Shown here one piece after another: positions 15,828 through 24,681 of a DNA stretch of 64,000 bases. The notes below the pieces were generated by a model. That model was given only the letters and a program-made list of their open reading frames with translations. It searched no databases and had not been told where the DNA came from. A program made the position numbers and the translations under genes. Position 1 is the stretch's first letter, and every line of letters begins with the position of its first letter. Source of the DNA: Burkholderia sp. USMB20 (GTDB lineage Bacteria; Pseudomonadota; Gammaproteobacteria; Burkholderiales; Burkholderiaceae); NCBI RefSeq assembly GCF_000949135.2, contig NZ_JTAN02000019.1:124001-188000 (forward strand), in the 5' to 3' direction.

Positions 15828-17012
15828 ATGGCAACCCCGGACGCCGTCAGTTCCGAACAGTCGTGGTGGGGCGTTCTGGCCCTGGCCCTTGCTGCCTTCA
15901 TCTTCAATACCACCGAGTTCGTGCCCGTCGCGCTGCTGAGCGCGATCGGCGACAGCCTGCGGATGCCGCCGACCGACGTCGGCCTGATGCTGACGATCTA
16001 CGCATGGGCCGTCGCCGTCGTGTCGCTGCCGCTCACGTTCGTCACGCGCCACGTCGAGCGTCGCAAGCTGCTGAGCTGCGCGCTGCTGGTGTTCGTCGGC
16101 AGCCATGTCGTGACCGGCGTCGCGTGGAATTTCACGGTGCTGATGATCGGCCGGCTCGGCATCGCGTGCGCGCACGCGGTGTTCTGGTCGATCTCCGTTC
16201 CGCTGGCCGTGCGGCTCGCGCCGAGCGACCGGAAAAGCCGCGCGCTCAGCCTGCTCGCGATGGGCACGGCGATCGCGATGGTCGCCGGCATTCCGCTCGG
16301 GCGCGTGATCGGCGAGGCGCTCGGCTGGCGCGTGACGTTCCTCGTGATCGGCGGCGCGGCGGCCGTCGCGCTGCTGATGCTGCGCATGACGCTGCCGGTG
16401 CTGCCGAGCCAGGGCGCCGGATCGCTTTCCAGCATTGGCGCGTTTCTCAGGAAGCCGGCGCTCGTGGCGCTGTATGCGATCACCGTGCTGGTCGTATCCG
16501 CGCACTTCACGTCGTACACGTACATCGAGCCGTTCGTGCAGAGCGTCAATCATGCGAGCAGCAGCCGGATTACCTACGTGCTGATCCTGTTCGGCGTGGC
16601 CGGCATGCCGGCCGCGCTCTGCTTCAATCGCGTGTTTCCGGAACGGCCGGCCGATTTTTTGCTCGCGTCGATCATCGCGCTGTCGGCCTGTCTGCTGATC
16701 CTGTTCCCGAGCGCGCTGAACATCGTCACGCTGTCGGTTCACACGCTGGTGTGGGGCGGGGCGATCGTCTGCTTCGGGCTCGCGATGCAGGCGTGGGTGC
16801 TGAAGCTGGCGCCCGAGGCGACCGATCTCGCGGTGTCGATCTTTTCCGGGCTGTACAACGTCGGGATCGGTGCCGGTGCGTTGCTCGGCAACCATATCGC
16901 CGGGGATTTCGGCCTGCCGTGGATCGGCACGTTCGGCGGCGTGGTCGGGATCTTCTCGGCCGGGATTGCCTGGGCCGCGTTGCGGCTGCATGAGCGGCGG
17001 GCGTTGGCGTAG
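15828..17012 (+). CDS. sotB: SotB-like sugar/arabinose efflux transporter (MFS)
   Basis: 394 residues from the ATG at 15828 (MATPDAVSSEQSWWG); longer in-frame starts would add an unlikely Arg/Pro-rich leader. Twelve hydrophobic segments fit an MFS carrier. FIFNTTEFVPVALLSAIGDS and VGLMLTIYAWAVAVVSLPLT closely follow the SotB/YdeA pattern, and HVERRKLL is the loop 2-3 motif. SotB proteins export arabinose and related sugars by proton antiport in the inner membrane. The gene is followed by an accessory, A+T-richer segment. Confidence 0.85.
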   Translation: MATPDAVSSEQSWWGVLALALAAFIFNTTEFVPVALLSAIGDSLRMPPTDVGLMLTIYAWAVAVVSLPLTFVTRHVERRKLLSCALLVFVGSHVVTGVAWNFTVLMIGRLGIACAHAVFWSISVPLAVRLAPSDRKSRALSLLAMGTAIAMVAGIPLGRVIGEALGWRVTFLVIGGAAAVALLMLRMTLPVLPSQGAGSLSSIGAFLRKPALVALYAITVLVVSAHFTSYTYIEPFVQSVNHASSSRITYVLILFGVAGMPAALCFNRVFPERPADFLLASIIALSACLLILFPSALNIVTLSVHTLVWGGAIVCFGLAMQAWVLKLAPEATDLAVSIFSGLYNVGIGAGALLGNHIAGDFGLPWIGTFGGVVGIFSAGIAWAALRLHERRALA

Positions 17013-17365
17013 CTGCCGCTGGGCCGGCGGGGGCGGCGATCGTGCCGCCGGCGCGTTGCACTGATCGCTGCGGCCGCGTCAATGCACAGGATGCTTACCG
17101 GCACGCGATGCGGCCGGTCACGACGCCGCGCCCGCGCGGTGCGCGCTCGCTGGACGCCTTCAGCCTCAAACTCAATCGTTGTCCGACTTCAGGCACGCGT
17201 GCTTGGCATGCGTGATTTCGCGTGGCGCCGCATGGGCACGCCGATCTGCCTCCATGCGTTCCCTGATGCTGCGATGCGTGAGCGGAAAATCGCGCAGTCG
17301 TGGCGCGCAGCACAACATACGTATCTGGAGGGGTCACCCAAGCTAATCCTCGTTCGATTACGACG
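17013..17365. other. Junction region, no gene recognised
   Basis: No convincing coding sequence, RNA gene or terminator. Base composition falls from very GC-rich near 17013 to clearly A+T-richer after about 17320, marking the left edge of the two-partner-secretion patch. Short open frames here have no recognisable motifs. Confidence 0.4.
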
Positions 17366-17623
17366 ATGCCTGGTATTGTCGGGACGTTGGGATGGATATG
17401 GGGCGCCCATGACGCTACCTCAACTAATTCGTTTATGACCGGCGACGCAACTCAGGCATATTTGTCCGTACCGACGCCGTTTGATGTGAATGCATTTATT
17501 GCGATAACACATTCCTATGGCGGAAGCACTGCGCTTGAGCTTGGAATCGCGTCGCCGGGGAAAATCTCCTTTGGCGTCTCGCCATTTAGTCATGCCGTCC
17601 CTTTGAATAACCCGAAGAAATAG
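17366..17623 (+). pseudogene. Fragment resembling the C-terminal end of a TpsA/CDI-type exoprotein
   Basis: 85 residues (MPGIVGTLGWIWGAHDATST to HAVPLNNPKK) with low G+C and a glycine/serine-rich beta-like pattern. The frame is open upstream to 17300 but has no ribosome site at the ATG, which fits the tail of a larger gene whose body is missing. The composition and ending resemble C-termini of filamentous-haemagglutinin-type proteins, and an intact TpsB transporter follows at 17838. I infer a remnant of bcpA or a related toxin gene; it could instead be an unrelated small accessory protein. Confidence 0.4.
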
Positions 17624-17631
17624 GAATTTAT

Positions 17632-17769
17632 ATGGTCGCGCCAGGTGGTCCGGACGAAGAGACATGGTCCAAAATGAGCAAGAGTTCCCGTAGAAATTAC
17701 TGGATTGTTGTGACTGCATTTTGGATGATTTTCGCGGGATTGTTGATTAAGAAGTATATATTTGACTGA
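17632..17769 (+). CDS. Small single-pass membrane protein, possible BcpO/BcpI-position gene
   Basis: 45 residues; ATG at 17632 with an AGGA sequence just upstream. A polar N-terminus (VAPGGPDEETWSKMSKSSRN) precedes one strongly hydrophobic helix (YWIVVTAFWMIFAGLLIKKY). It starts eight bases after the preceding fragment and lies upstream of the TpsB gene, the position of bcpI/bcpO in Burkholderia bcpAIOB operons. CDI immunity proteins are often small and sometimes membrane-bound, so an orphan immunity function is possible but unproven. Confidence 0.5.
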   Translation: MVAPGGPDEETWSKMSKSSRRNYWIVVTAFWMIFAGLLIKKYIFD

Positions 17770-17792
17770 TCGGCAATCAAGATTGCCGATCA
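17767..17792. repeat. Perfect 12-bp inverted repeat before bcpB
   Basis: TGATCGGCAATC, two bases AA, then GATTGCCGATCA. The left arm begins at the stop codon of the 45-residue gene and the structure lies 45 bases before the TpsB start. There is no T-run on either strand, so it is not a classic intrinsic terminator. An attenuating hairpin or a protein-binding site is possible. Confidence 0.6.
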
Positions 17793-17837
17793 AATATAAG
17801 TGATTTAATAATAACGACAATTGTTAAGCGGCTGACG

Positions 17838-19574
17838 GTGTTACAGATCACGGCCTTGTTATCGCTCGGGGTTCACGCACAGCAGGCACCCACCGCAGAA
17901 GATCGAGCTGCCGCCGCACGTGTGAACGCGGAACAGGATCGACAGGCGCAGCAGCAACGCGACGCGCAGCAGCGCGACGCCGCGCTTCGTGTCCGTTCCG
18001 TGCGATCGGAAGTGCCGCGCGTCGAAACTTATCCGACGTTGCCGAGCGAACAGCCGTGTTTCCGTATTGACCGCTTTGCGCTCGACGTGCCGGATTCGTT
18101 TCCCGATGCCGCGAAGTCGGCCGGTGCGTCCGCGCTGCCGATGGATCGCTTCGCCTTCGCGCGCGAATGGCTCGGCCACTACGCGGGCCAGTGTGTCGGT
18201 AAGCAAGGCGTCGATACGATCGTCAAGGCGTTGTCTCGGGAAATCTTGGCGCGCGGCTACATCACGACGCGCGTGTTGCTGCCGGAACAGGAGTTGGCGA
18301 CCGGCACGCTGAAGCTTGCGTTGATTCCGGGCGTGATTCGGCACGTTCGTTTCGCCGACGAGAAATTGCGCGGCACGTGGAAGACCGCGTTCCCAACCGG
18401 TGACGGCGAAGTGCTGAACTTGCGCGACCTCGAACAAGGTCTAGAGCAAATGAAGCGCGTCACCAGTCAGGACGTGTCGATGCAAATCGTCCCCGCTGAC
18501 CAACCGGGCCAAAGTGACGTGGTGCTGGACGTGAAGCGCGGCAAGCCGTGGACCGTCGTCGCGTCGATCGATAATTCAGGCACACGCGCAACAGGCAGAC
18601 TGCAGGGCAATCTGTCGATCGGCATCGACAACCCGCTTGGCTTGAACGACGTGTTCAACGTCGGCGTCAGTCAAGACCTCGAATTCGGCGACAAGCGCCT
18701 TGGGTCGCACGGTTGGAATGGCTTCTATTCGATTCCGTGGGGCTACTGGACCGCTACGATTGCGGCGTACACGAACACCTACTATCAACAAATTGCCGGC
18801 GTGAACCAGACGTTCGTCGCGAGCGGCAATTCGAAGACGCTGGATTTCAAATTGGCGCGCGTGCTGCTGCGCAGTCAGAACGATGTGTTCGGCGGGTACG
18901 TCCGCTTGTCGCGTCGCTTCGGCGAAAGCTTCATCGAAGATACGGAAATCACGCAGCAACGCCGCAACACAACCGTCATCGAATTCGGCCTGACCGATCG
19001 TCACTACTTCGATGGCGCACAGTTTGACGGCACGCTCGCTTATCGCCAGGGTGTCGGCGGCCTCGGCGCGCGGGACGACATACTCGCGGCCGGTGGTGGC
19101 CCGACCTACCGCTACAAGATGGCGGTGGTGGATGCGAATCTGTCGGTTCCGTTTGCGATCGCCAAGCAGCCGTTCCGCTACGTGACGAGCATTCACGGCC
19201 AGTACACGGGCAATACGCTGTATTACATTGATGACTTGACCATCGGTAGCCGCTACACGGTGCGCGGTTTCGACGGTGAAACGATGTTGGCGGCAGCACG
19301 TGGCCTGTATTGGCGCAACGAGTTGCAAATGCCGATCGGCCAAACGGGCCAAGCGATTTACGCCGGGCTGGACTATGGCCGCGTGTGGGGCCCGCAGCCG
19401 GTCGCGCTAGTCGGAACGCAGCTTGCCGGCGCGGTGATCGGCGTCAAGGGCAGCGTCGGGACGCGCTTCGGGGGATTCGGCTATGACCTGTTCGCAGGAA
19501 CGCCGATCTACAAGCCGTCCGGTTTTCCAACGGCCCGGGTAACGCTCGGGTTCCAGGTGACGGCGCAGTTTTGA
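17838..19574 (+). CDS. Two-partner secretion outer-membrane transporter (TpsB; BcpB/FhaC/ShlB family)
   Basis: 578 residues read from GTG at 17838. The expected signal peptide (VLQITALLSLGVHAQQAP) is short, and KRLT is encoded just upstream in frame, so the true start may be a non-standard codon a little earlier. The order is a periplasmic helix/linker rich in Gln and Arg, a POTRA-2 region (PCFRIDRFALDVPD, then ILARGYITTRVLLPEQELATG), a second POTRA and a 16-strand barrel ending in a C-terminal aromatic residue (VTLGFQVTAQF). FhaC-type motifs YTVRGFDGE and FGGFGYDLFAGTP are present. The family exports large TpsA exoproteins, including contact-dependent inhibition toxins. No TpsA partner gene lies nearby. 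Confidence 0.88.
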   Translation: MLQITALLSLGVHAQQAPTAEDRAAAARVNAEQDRQAQQQRDAQQRDAALRVRSVRSEVPRVETYPTLPSEQPCFRIDRFALDVPDSFPDAAKSAGASALPMDRFAFAREWLGHYAGQCVGKQGVDTIVKALSREILARGYITTRVLLPEQELATGTLKLALIPGVIRHVRFADEKLRGTWKTAFPTGDGEVLNLRDLEQGLEQMKRVTSQDVSMQIVPADQPGQSDVVLDVKRGKPWTVVASIDNSGTRATGRLQGNLSIGIDNPLGLNDVFNVGVSQDLEFGDKRLGSHGWNGFYSIPWGYWTATIAAYTNTYYQQIAGVNQTFVASGNSKTLDFKLARVLLRSQNDVFGGYVRLSRRFGESFIEDTEITQQRRNTTVIEFGLTDRHYFDGAQFDGTLAYRQGVGGLGARDDILAAGGGPTYRYKMAVVDANLSVPFAIAKQPFRYVTSIHGQYTGNTLYYIDDLTIGSRYTVRGFDGETMLAAARGLYWRNELQMPIGQTGQAIYAGLDYGRVWGPQPVALVGTQLAGAVIGVKGSVGTRFGGFGYDLFAGTPIYKPSGFPTARVTLGFQVTAQF

Positions 19575-19761
19575 TAACGACGCGACGGAGCCGCCCGGCG
19601 CGGCGCGGACCGGACGACGCCGGCGAGGACCAGGAACCGACGGTGTTTCCGACCGCGCGGATCGCCGCAGTCTAGTCCGTGAGTCACGAACCGCGTCCCC
19701 GCTGTCCGCACGTCTTCGCGATACCGTGCTCAGCGACAACCTTAATGCGCGACGTGCAACC

Positions 19762-21039
19762 TCACAAATTTCCGAGGGTTCCGCATTTCTTGGTCAACGA
19801 CGACCGACGAAGTGACATCTTTACTTCGCAAACGGTGGCGACTTCATTTTGGTCTACGCGATGCGGCCCGCCAGTCCTGAGCCCCGCCGCATCGAGCTGC
19901 CTGAGCTTCGCATAAAGCGTCGTACGTGAAATACCGAGCTGCCGCGCGGCCGCCGACACATTGCCGTCGTGCTCGCCGAGCGCCCGGCGGATCGCGTCGA
20001 GCGACTGTTCGTGCAGGCTCCCCAGAGGGCTGGCGGCCGGCGCCGCGTTGCACACGTCGGCGGCTTCTTCGAGCACATCGGCGTGGCGCGCCGTCGTCGC
20101 CCGATCGAGCGGCGCACGCACCGTGCGCACCCATACGTGGCTACCATCGTCCCGCGCGATCCGTTGCGGCGTGCGCGCAGGCGTCAGCAGGCGGCGCTGT
20201 TGCGCGGGCGTCGCACCGGGAAACAGTTGCCGAAGATCGACCGGCGCGATCGGCCCTTCGGGCGCGAGGTCGAGCATCTGCCGCGCGAGCCGGCTCACCG
20301 CGCGCACGCGGCCCGCTTCGTCGAGCGCGACGACCCCGGCGAGCGGCGTGCCGAGCCAGCGCGGATCGTGTTGCACCTGCAGCAGATGGCAGTCGCGCAG
20401 CATCGCATACAGCCGCTGCTCGGCGGACAGCGCCGCATGCCGGAACTGCTCGCGCAGTTGCACGACGTTGCGCCGGCCGATGCCGGTGATGTCGAGCGCG
20501 CCGATCACCTCGCCGTCGAAGCCGACCAGCGGCACCGCGAGACAGAACACCCGCGAAAACTCGTCGAGATAGTGCTGCGCGCCCGCAACGACGGCCTCCG
20601 TGCCGTCGTGAATCACGCAGCTCGGTGCGGTCGTGCCGATGTTCGGTTCGACGATCCGGCGGCCGGCGACGATCGGCGTCAGCAGCGTGTCGTCGCATTG
20701 CGGGCTGCGCCGCGCATGGACGATCGTGCCGCGCGGATTGACGCAGAAGATCGTCCACTCGCTGCCGCCGAACGCGGCCCACAGCTGCTCGATCTCCTGC
20801 GCGACGCAGCGTAGCAGCCGCCGGTCCGCGCGCGGTTCGTCGAACTCGCGCTGCATTTCGTAGCGGGCGGTTTGCCACGGCCGGAGCCCGGCGTCGCGCG
20901 AACGCAGCCACGAGCGCGCGACCGCGGCCGGCAATGCTGTTTCCGGCAGCGGCTCGCCCGCCGCGAAGCGGGCGCGGAGCCGGTCGAGGTCGACCGGCCG
21001 TGCAAGGGATTCGGGGGCCGTCTTCACGCTGCGCTCCAT
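19762..21039 (-). CDS. AcoR-like GAF/Fis-type transcriptional regulator without AAA+ domain
   Basis: 425 residues from the ATG at 21039. The N-terminal half matches AcoR-type sensors (IARSW-like AVARSWLRSRDAGLRP, then a GAF region with EPNIGTTAPSCVIHDG and VPLVGFDGEVIGALDITG). A PAS-like part follows, then a Fis helix-turn-helix (RALGEHDGNVSAAARQLGIS and RTTLYAKLRQL). The sigma-54 AAA+ ATPase (GAFTGA, Walker A) is absent, so it cannot be a normal sigma-54 activator. It lies about 190 bases after adh on the same strand and is a reasonable regulator of the aryl alcohol genes. The last about 35 residues after the HTH are unlike the family and lie beside the accessory patch. Confidence 0.8.
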   Translation of the reverse strand: MERSVKTAPESLARPVDLDRLRARFAAGEPLPETALPAAVARSWLRSRDAGLRPWQTARYEMQREFDEPRADRRLLRCVAQEIEQLWAAFGGSEWTIFCVNPRGTIVHARRSPQCDDTLLTPIVAGRRIVEPNIGTTAPSCVIHDGTEAVVAGAQHYLDEFSRVFCLAVPLVGFDGEVIGALDITGIGRRNVVQLREQFRHAALSAEQRLYAMLRDCHLLQVQHDPRWLGTPLAGVVALDEAGRVRAVSRLARQMLDLAPEGPIAPVDLRQLFPGATPAQQRRLLTPARTPQRIARDDGSHVWVRTVRAPLDRATTARHADVLEEAADVCNAAPAASPLGSLHEQSLDAIRRALGEHDGNVSAAARQLGISRTTLYAKLRQLDAAGLRTGGPHRVDQNEVATVCEVKMSLRRSSLTKKCGTLGNL

Positions 21040-21146
21040 TTGGGGGTCGAGTGTCCGGGGCCGGGCGTGGCGGCCCGGCGTGTCGCGCGAATGCGTAATA
21101 TAGCCCGGCGCCCGCAGCGCGGTATTTTCCCGACAGGGGCGCCGCC

Positions 21147-21190
21147 GATCGCAGCCCGATCGCAGCCCGATCGCAGCCCGATCGCAGCCC
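21147..21190. repeat. Four tandem copies of an 11-bp repeat
   Basis: The unit GATCGCAGCCC is repeated four times without change and is followed by a partial unit (GATAGCC). It lies between adh (ends 21233) and the regulator gene (starts 21039). The 11-bp period is close to one helical turn; it could be a variable-number repeat or a phased binding array. Confidence 0.9.
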
Positions 21191-21232
21191 GATAGCCACG
21201 ATGGCCACCGATGGCCGGCGGCGCCCCCGCGC

Positions 21233-22360
21233 TCAATGCGGCAAACGCAGGATCGGCTTGAGCGTGATGCCTTTGCTGCTGTCTTCCGCCGCCTGGTTGA
21301 TCTGGTCGAGCGGATAGAACTTCACCAGCCGGTCGAACGGAAACCGTCCTTGCAGATACAACTGCACGAGCTGCGGAATGAACGTCTGCGGCACGCTGTC
21401 GCCTTCGACGATGCCGCGGATCGTGTGGCCGCCGAGCAGCAGGCTGTTCACGTCGAACTCGGCCTTGGTGCCGAGCTTCGGCGCGCCGACCACGCCCATC
21501 GTGCCGCGCGAGCCGAGCGCATCGATCCCTTGCGACAGCACGGCCGGCAGTCCGGTCGACTCGAGCGCGTAGTCGACGCCGCCGCCGGTGATCTCGCGGA
21601 TCGCGTCGACGACGTCGACTTCCTTGCTGTTGATCGCGTGCGTCGCGCCGAGCTCCAGCGCCAGCGCGAGCCGCGACGGCACGATGTCGACGGCGATGAT
21701 GGTGGTGGCGCCCGCGACGCGCGCGGCCATCACGGCGCTCATGCCGACCGCGCCCGCGCCGAAGCTCGCGAAGCTGCTGCCCGTGCGCACCGCGAGCGAA
21801 TTGATCACGGCGCCCGCGCCAGTCTGGATCCCGCAGCCGAGCGGCCCGAGCAGTTCGAGCGGCGCCTGCGTCGGCACCTTGATCGCGTTGTTTTCGCGGG
21901 CGAGCGCGTAGCTCGCGAACGACGACTGCGCGAAGAAATGATCGTGCAGCGGTTGCCCGGCTGCGTCGCGGATCGCGGTCTGTCCGTCGGCGTCGGCGCC
22001 GCCGAAGTTCAACCCGAAGAACTGGCGGCAATATGCACCGTGGCCGCCGACGCACGACGCGCAGTGGCCGCATGCGCCGTAGGTGAGCACGACGTGGTCG
22101 CCCGCGGCGAGCGTCTTCACGTTCGGGCCGACCGCCTCGACCACGCCGGCGCCTTCATGACCGAGCACCGCCGGCAGCGGCACCGGGTAGTACTGGTCGC
22201 GCACGATCAGGTCGGTGTGGCACAGGCCCGTCGCGACGACGCGCACCAGCACCTCGTCGCCGCGCGGCGCGCGGATCCGGGCGGATTCGATCGAGAAGGG
22301 CGCGCCGGCGGCACGGGCGACGGCCGCGGTGACGGCGCGCGTATCGTTTTCGGTGTACAT
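21233..22360 (-). CDS. Zinc-dependent aryl-alcohol (benzyl alcohol) dehydrogenase, XylB-like
   Basis: 375 residues from the ATG at 22360, preceded by GAGGAG. Zinc-type MDR alcohol dehydrogenase: catalytic zinc ligands in ATGLCHTDL and LGHEGAGVVE, four structural-zinc cysteines in GACGHCASCVGGHGAYC, and a Rossmann segment SFASFGAGAVGMSAV with Asp in AVDIVPSR for NAD. The overall pattern (FFAQSSFASYA, LGPLGCGIQTGAGA) fits benzyl/aryl alcohol dehydrogenases that oxidise benzyl alcohol to benzaldehyde. The partner aldehyde dehydrogenase gene ends 15 bases upstream, so the two form one operon. A broader coniferyl or perillyl alcohol specificity is possible. Confidence 0.88.
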   Translation of the reverse strand: MYTENDTRAVTAAVARAAGAPFSIESARIRAPRGDEVLVRVVATGLCHTDLIVRDQYYPVPLPAVLGHEGAGVVEAVGPNVKTLAAGDHVVLTYGACGHCASCVGGHGAYCRQFFGLNFGGADADGQTAIRDAAGQPLHDHFFAQSSFASYALARENNAIKVPTQAPLELLGPLGCGIQTGAGAVINSLAVRTGSSFASFGAGAVGMSAVMAARVAGATTIIAVDIVPSRLALALELGATHAINSKEVDVVDAIREITGGGVDYALESTGLPAVLSQGIDALGSRGTMGVVGAPKLGTKAEFDVNSLLLGGHTIRGIVEGDSVPQTFIPQLVQLYLQGRFPFDRLVKFYPLDQINQAAEDSSKGITLKPILRLPH

Positions 22361-22374
22361 GGTCGGTCTCCTCG

Positions 22375-23847
22375 TCAAAGCGGGTAAAGCGGCGCTTCAC
22401 CCTTGATCGTCAGCCACTGCCACTGCGTGAATTCTTCCCAGTTCGCGCTGCCGCCGATGCTCGAGCCGTTGCCCGATGCGCCGACGCCGCCGAACGGGTT
22501 GATCACTTCGTCGTTGACCGTCTGGTCGTTGATGTGCAGCAGCCCGGTGTTCAAGCGCTCGCCGATCCTGAGCGCGCGCCCGACGTCGGCGGACAGGATC
22601 GCCATCGACAGCCCGTATTCTGTCCGGTTCGCGAGCGCGATCGCCTCGTCGTCCGTATCGAACGGCACGACGATCGCGACCGGCCCGAAGATCTCTTCGT
22701 CGAATGCCGGGTTGCCCGGCGCGACGCCGCTCAGCACGGTCGGCTCGAAGAACAGGTCGCGATGGCCGCCGCCCGTCTCGACGCGTGCGCCGGCCCGACG
22801 GGCCGCGTCGACCACGCGCGCCGCATGATCGCGCTGCGCGGCGTTGATCAGCGGGCCGAGGCCGACGTCCGTGGTCGCGGGGTCGCCGACGCGCAGGCTT
22901 TGTGCCTTCTCGACGAGCTTCGCGACGAAGCGGTCGTGAATCGCGCGCTGCACGAGCACGCGGCCGGTTGCCATGCAGATCTGGCCTTGATGCAGATACG
23001 CGCCCCATGCGGTGTTGGCAACGGCGCGATCGAGATCGGCGTCGTCGAGCACCATCAGCGAGTTCTTGCCGCCGAGTTCGAGCGACACCTTCTTCAGGTG
23101 GCGGCCCGCCGCTTCGCCGACCTTGCGCCCGGCCGCGGTGGAGCCGGTGAACTGGATCATCGCGACGTGCGGATCGGCGACCAGCGCCGCACCGGCCGCG
23201 CCGTCGCCGGGCAGCACGTGCAGCACGCCTTCGGGCAGGCCGGCCAGCTCGAACACGCGGGCGAGCGCGACGCCGCCGCATACGGCCGTGCGCGGATCGG
23301 GTTTCAGCACGACTGCGTTGCCGAGCGCGAGCGCCGGTGCGACCGCGCGCATCGCGAGGTACAGCGGGAAGTTGAACGGCGAGATCACGCCGACCACGCC
23401 GCGCGGGCGGCGGCGCGCGAGCGACAGCCGGCCGGCCGCCGACGGCAGCACTTCGCCGGCCGCGCGCGACGGCAGCCCGGCTGCTTCGTGCAGTGCCTTG
23501 ATCGTGACGGAGGTTTCGAACGACGCCTTCGCGCGCGTCGAGCCGCTTTCGCGCACGAGCCAGTCGACGATCGCATCGAAGTGCGTTTCGGCGACGGCTG
23601 CGGCGCGGCGCAGGACCGCCGCGCGGTCGTCGTAGGGCAGGGCGAACCAGGCGGGCTGTGCGCGATGGGCGGCGGCCGATGCGTCGGCGATTGTCCCGGC
23701 ATCCGCGAGACCGATGCGGCCGAGTGTGTTGCCCGTTGCTGGTTCGATTACGTCGGCCGTGTGCGGGCTCGCGTGCCAGCGGCCGGTGAAGGTCTTGCCG
23801 CGCCAGATGTCGGCGTCGAACAGGGCGGTGTTGCTGCTGCTATCCAT
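22375..23847 (-). CDS. Benzaldehyde dehydrogenase (XylC-like)
   Basis: 490 residues. Aldehyde dehydrogenase fold with VVGVISPFNFPLYLAMRA, IQFTGSTAAGRKVG, catalytic Glu in KKVSLELGGKNS, catalytic Cys in HQGQICMATGR and EEIFGPVAIVVPFD. FNFPLYLAMRAVAPALALGN and NDQTVNDEVINPFGGVGASG are typical of benzaldehyde/vanillin dehydrogenases. It would oxidise benzaldehyde to benzoate with NAD(P) in the cytoplasm, feeding the ben genes about 12 kb away. First gene of its operon; vanillin or another aromatic aldehyde is an alternative substrate. Confidence 0.88.
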   Translation of the reverse strand: MDSSSNTALFDADIWRGKTFTGRWHASPHTADVIEPATGNTLGRIGLADAGTIADASAAAHRAQPAWFALPYDDRAAVLRRAAAVAETHFDAIVDWLVRESGSTRAKASFETSVTIKALHEAAGLPSRAAGEVLPSAAGRLSLARRRPRGVVGVISPFNFPLYLAMRAVAPALALGNAVVLKPDPRTAVCGGVALARVFELAGLPEGVLHVLPGDGAAGAALVADPHVAMIQFTGSTAAGRKVGEAAGRHLKKVSLELGGKNSLMVLDDADLDRAVANTAWGAYLHQGQICMATGRVLVQRAIHDRFVAKLVEKAQSLRVGDPATTDVGLGPLINAAQRDHAARVVDAARRAGARVETGGGHRDLFFEPTVLSGVAPGNPAFDEEIFGPVAIVVPFDTDDEAIALANRTEYGLSMAILSADVGRALRIGERLNTGLLHINDQTVNDEVINPFGGVGASGNGSSIGGSANWEEFTQWQWLTIKGEAPLYPL

Positions 23848-24681
23848 GTAGTCTCCTCACGAAATTCCGATCGGCCGGAGCGGGCGTTGCGCCGCCCGAC
23901 CGGCATGCGCGCGAGGGTAGGCGGGTGAGGAGAGGCGGGGCTATACGGGTTTATTCCCACCCGGCGCGGCCGCGCGGATCGGTGGGTCTCTGCGATTTGG
24001 TGTGCGGAAACTGAACAGTCGGTGTGGGGATTGTTGGTGCAGTAGGAGCTGCGCCGTGCCTGACAACGCTCATCGCGCGAATCTGTGCCAAGACCTGCGC
24101 TCATGTTTTTCCGGATCGGCAGTCACCGACGGTGGATTCAACCCGTCGATGCAACGAATTGATGAAAGCACCCATTCGGCGGAGTTCTATTTGGGTGAAA
24201 CTGATCGGCCCAATTGCGGAGTGTGTGGCAGTTGCTTCCATGCACCGCCAGTGCGCTCGTAAAAATGAGGACACAGCAAATGGTCACAATCTTTGCTCCG
24301 CTCTACGACCTGCTGAAGTTCCATTCGCCCTTGTGCGGAAGACGATTCGCAGAAAGCAAGGAGATCACGCGCTGGGGCAACCGCGACAAAGCCCAGTGGG
24401 GCAAGATGGGACCCTGAACCAGAATTCGTCCAGAATTTCGCAAAGACGGTATGGCGACGTCGTGTTTCTGGGTTCGATCGAGTATGAAATATCGTCAAAT
24501 GCGTGCGATATCATATTGGCGATTTGATACGATGTTTGGCGTATCAATGGGATGAGCGTCGTTCTCCGTCGCCTACATTTTCCCAACAATGATTTCGATA
24601 TAGTGAGAGCGACGTGATCACCGGTCCGGACGTTCTTGCCTCCGCGGCCGTGCGGGGTATCTGAGAGGAAGGAAGAACAAA
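23848..24681. other. Left flank of T6SS/IS island, no gene recognised
   Basis: About 830 bases. The first 100 or so are GC-rich upstream DNA of the benzaldehyde dehydrogenase gene. After about 24000 the composition becomes lower in G+C and stays so to 33.2 kb. Short open frames of 60-170 codons occur but none has recognisable motifs, a ribosome site or codon use like its neighbours. The last 150 bases presumably carry the vgrG promoter; GAGAGGAAGGAAG is a good ribosome site for vgrG. Confidence 0.4.

Noticed and set aside
21147-21190. Possible CRISPR array
   Set aside because: Units are 11 bp head to tail with no spacers.
23990-24540. Short open frames in the island flank
   Set aside because: No ribosome sites, no motifs and no coding-like composition.
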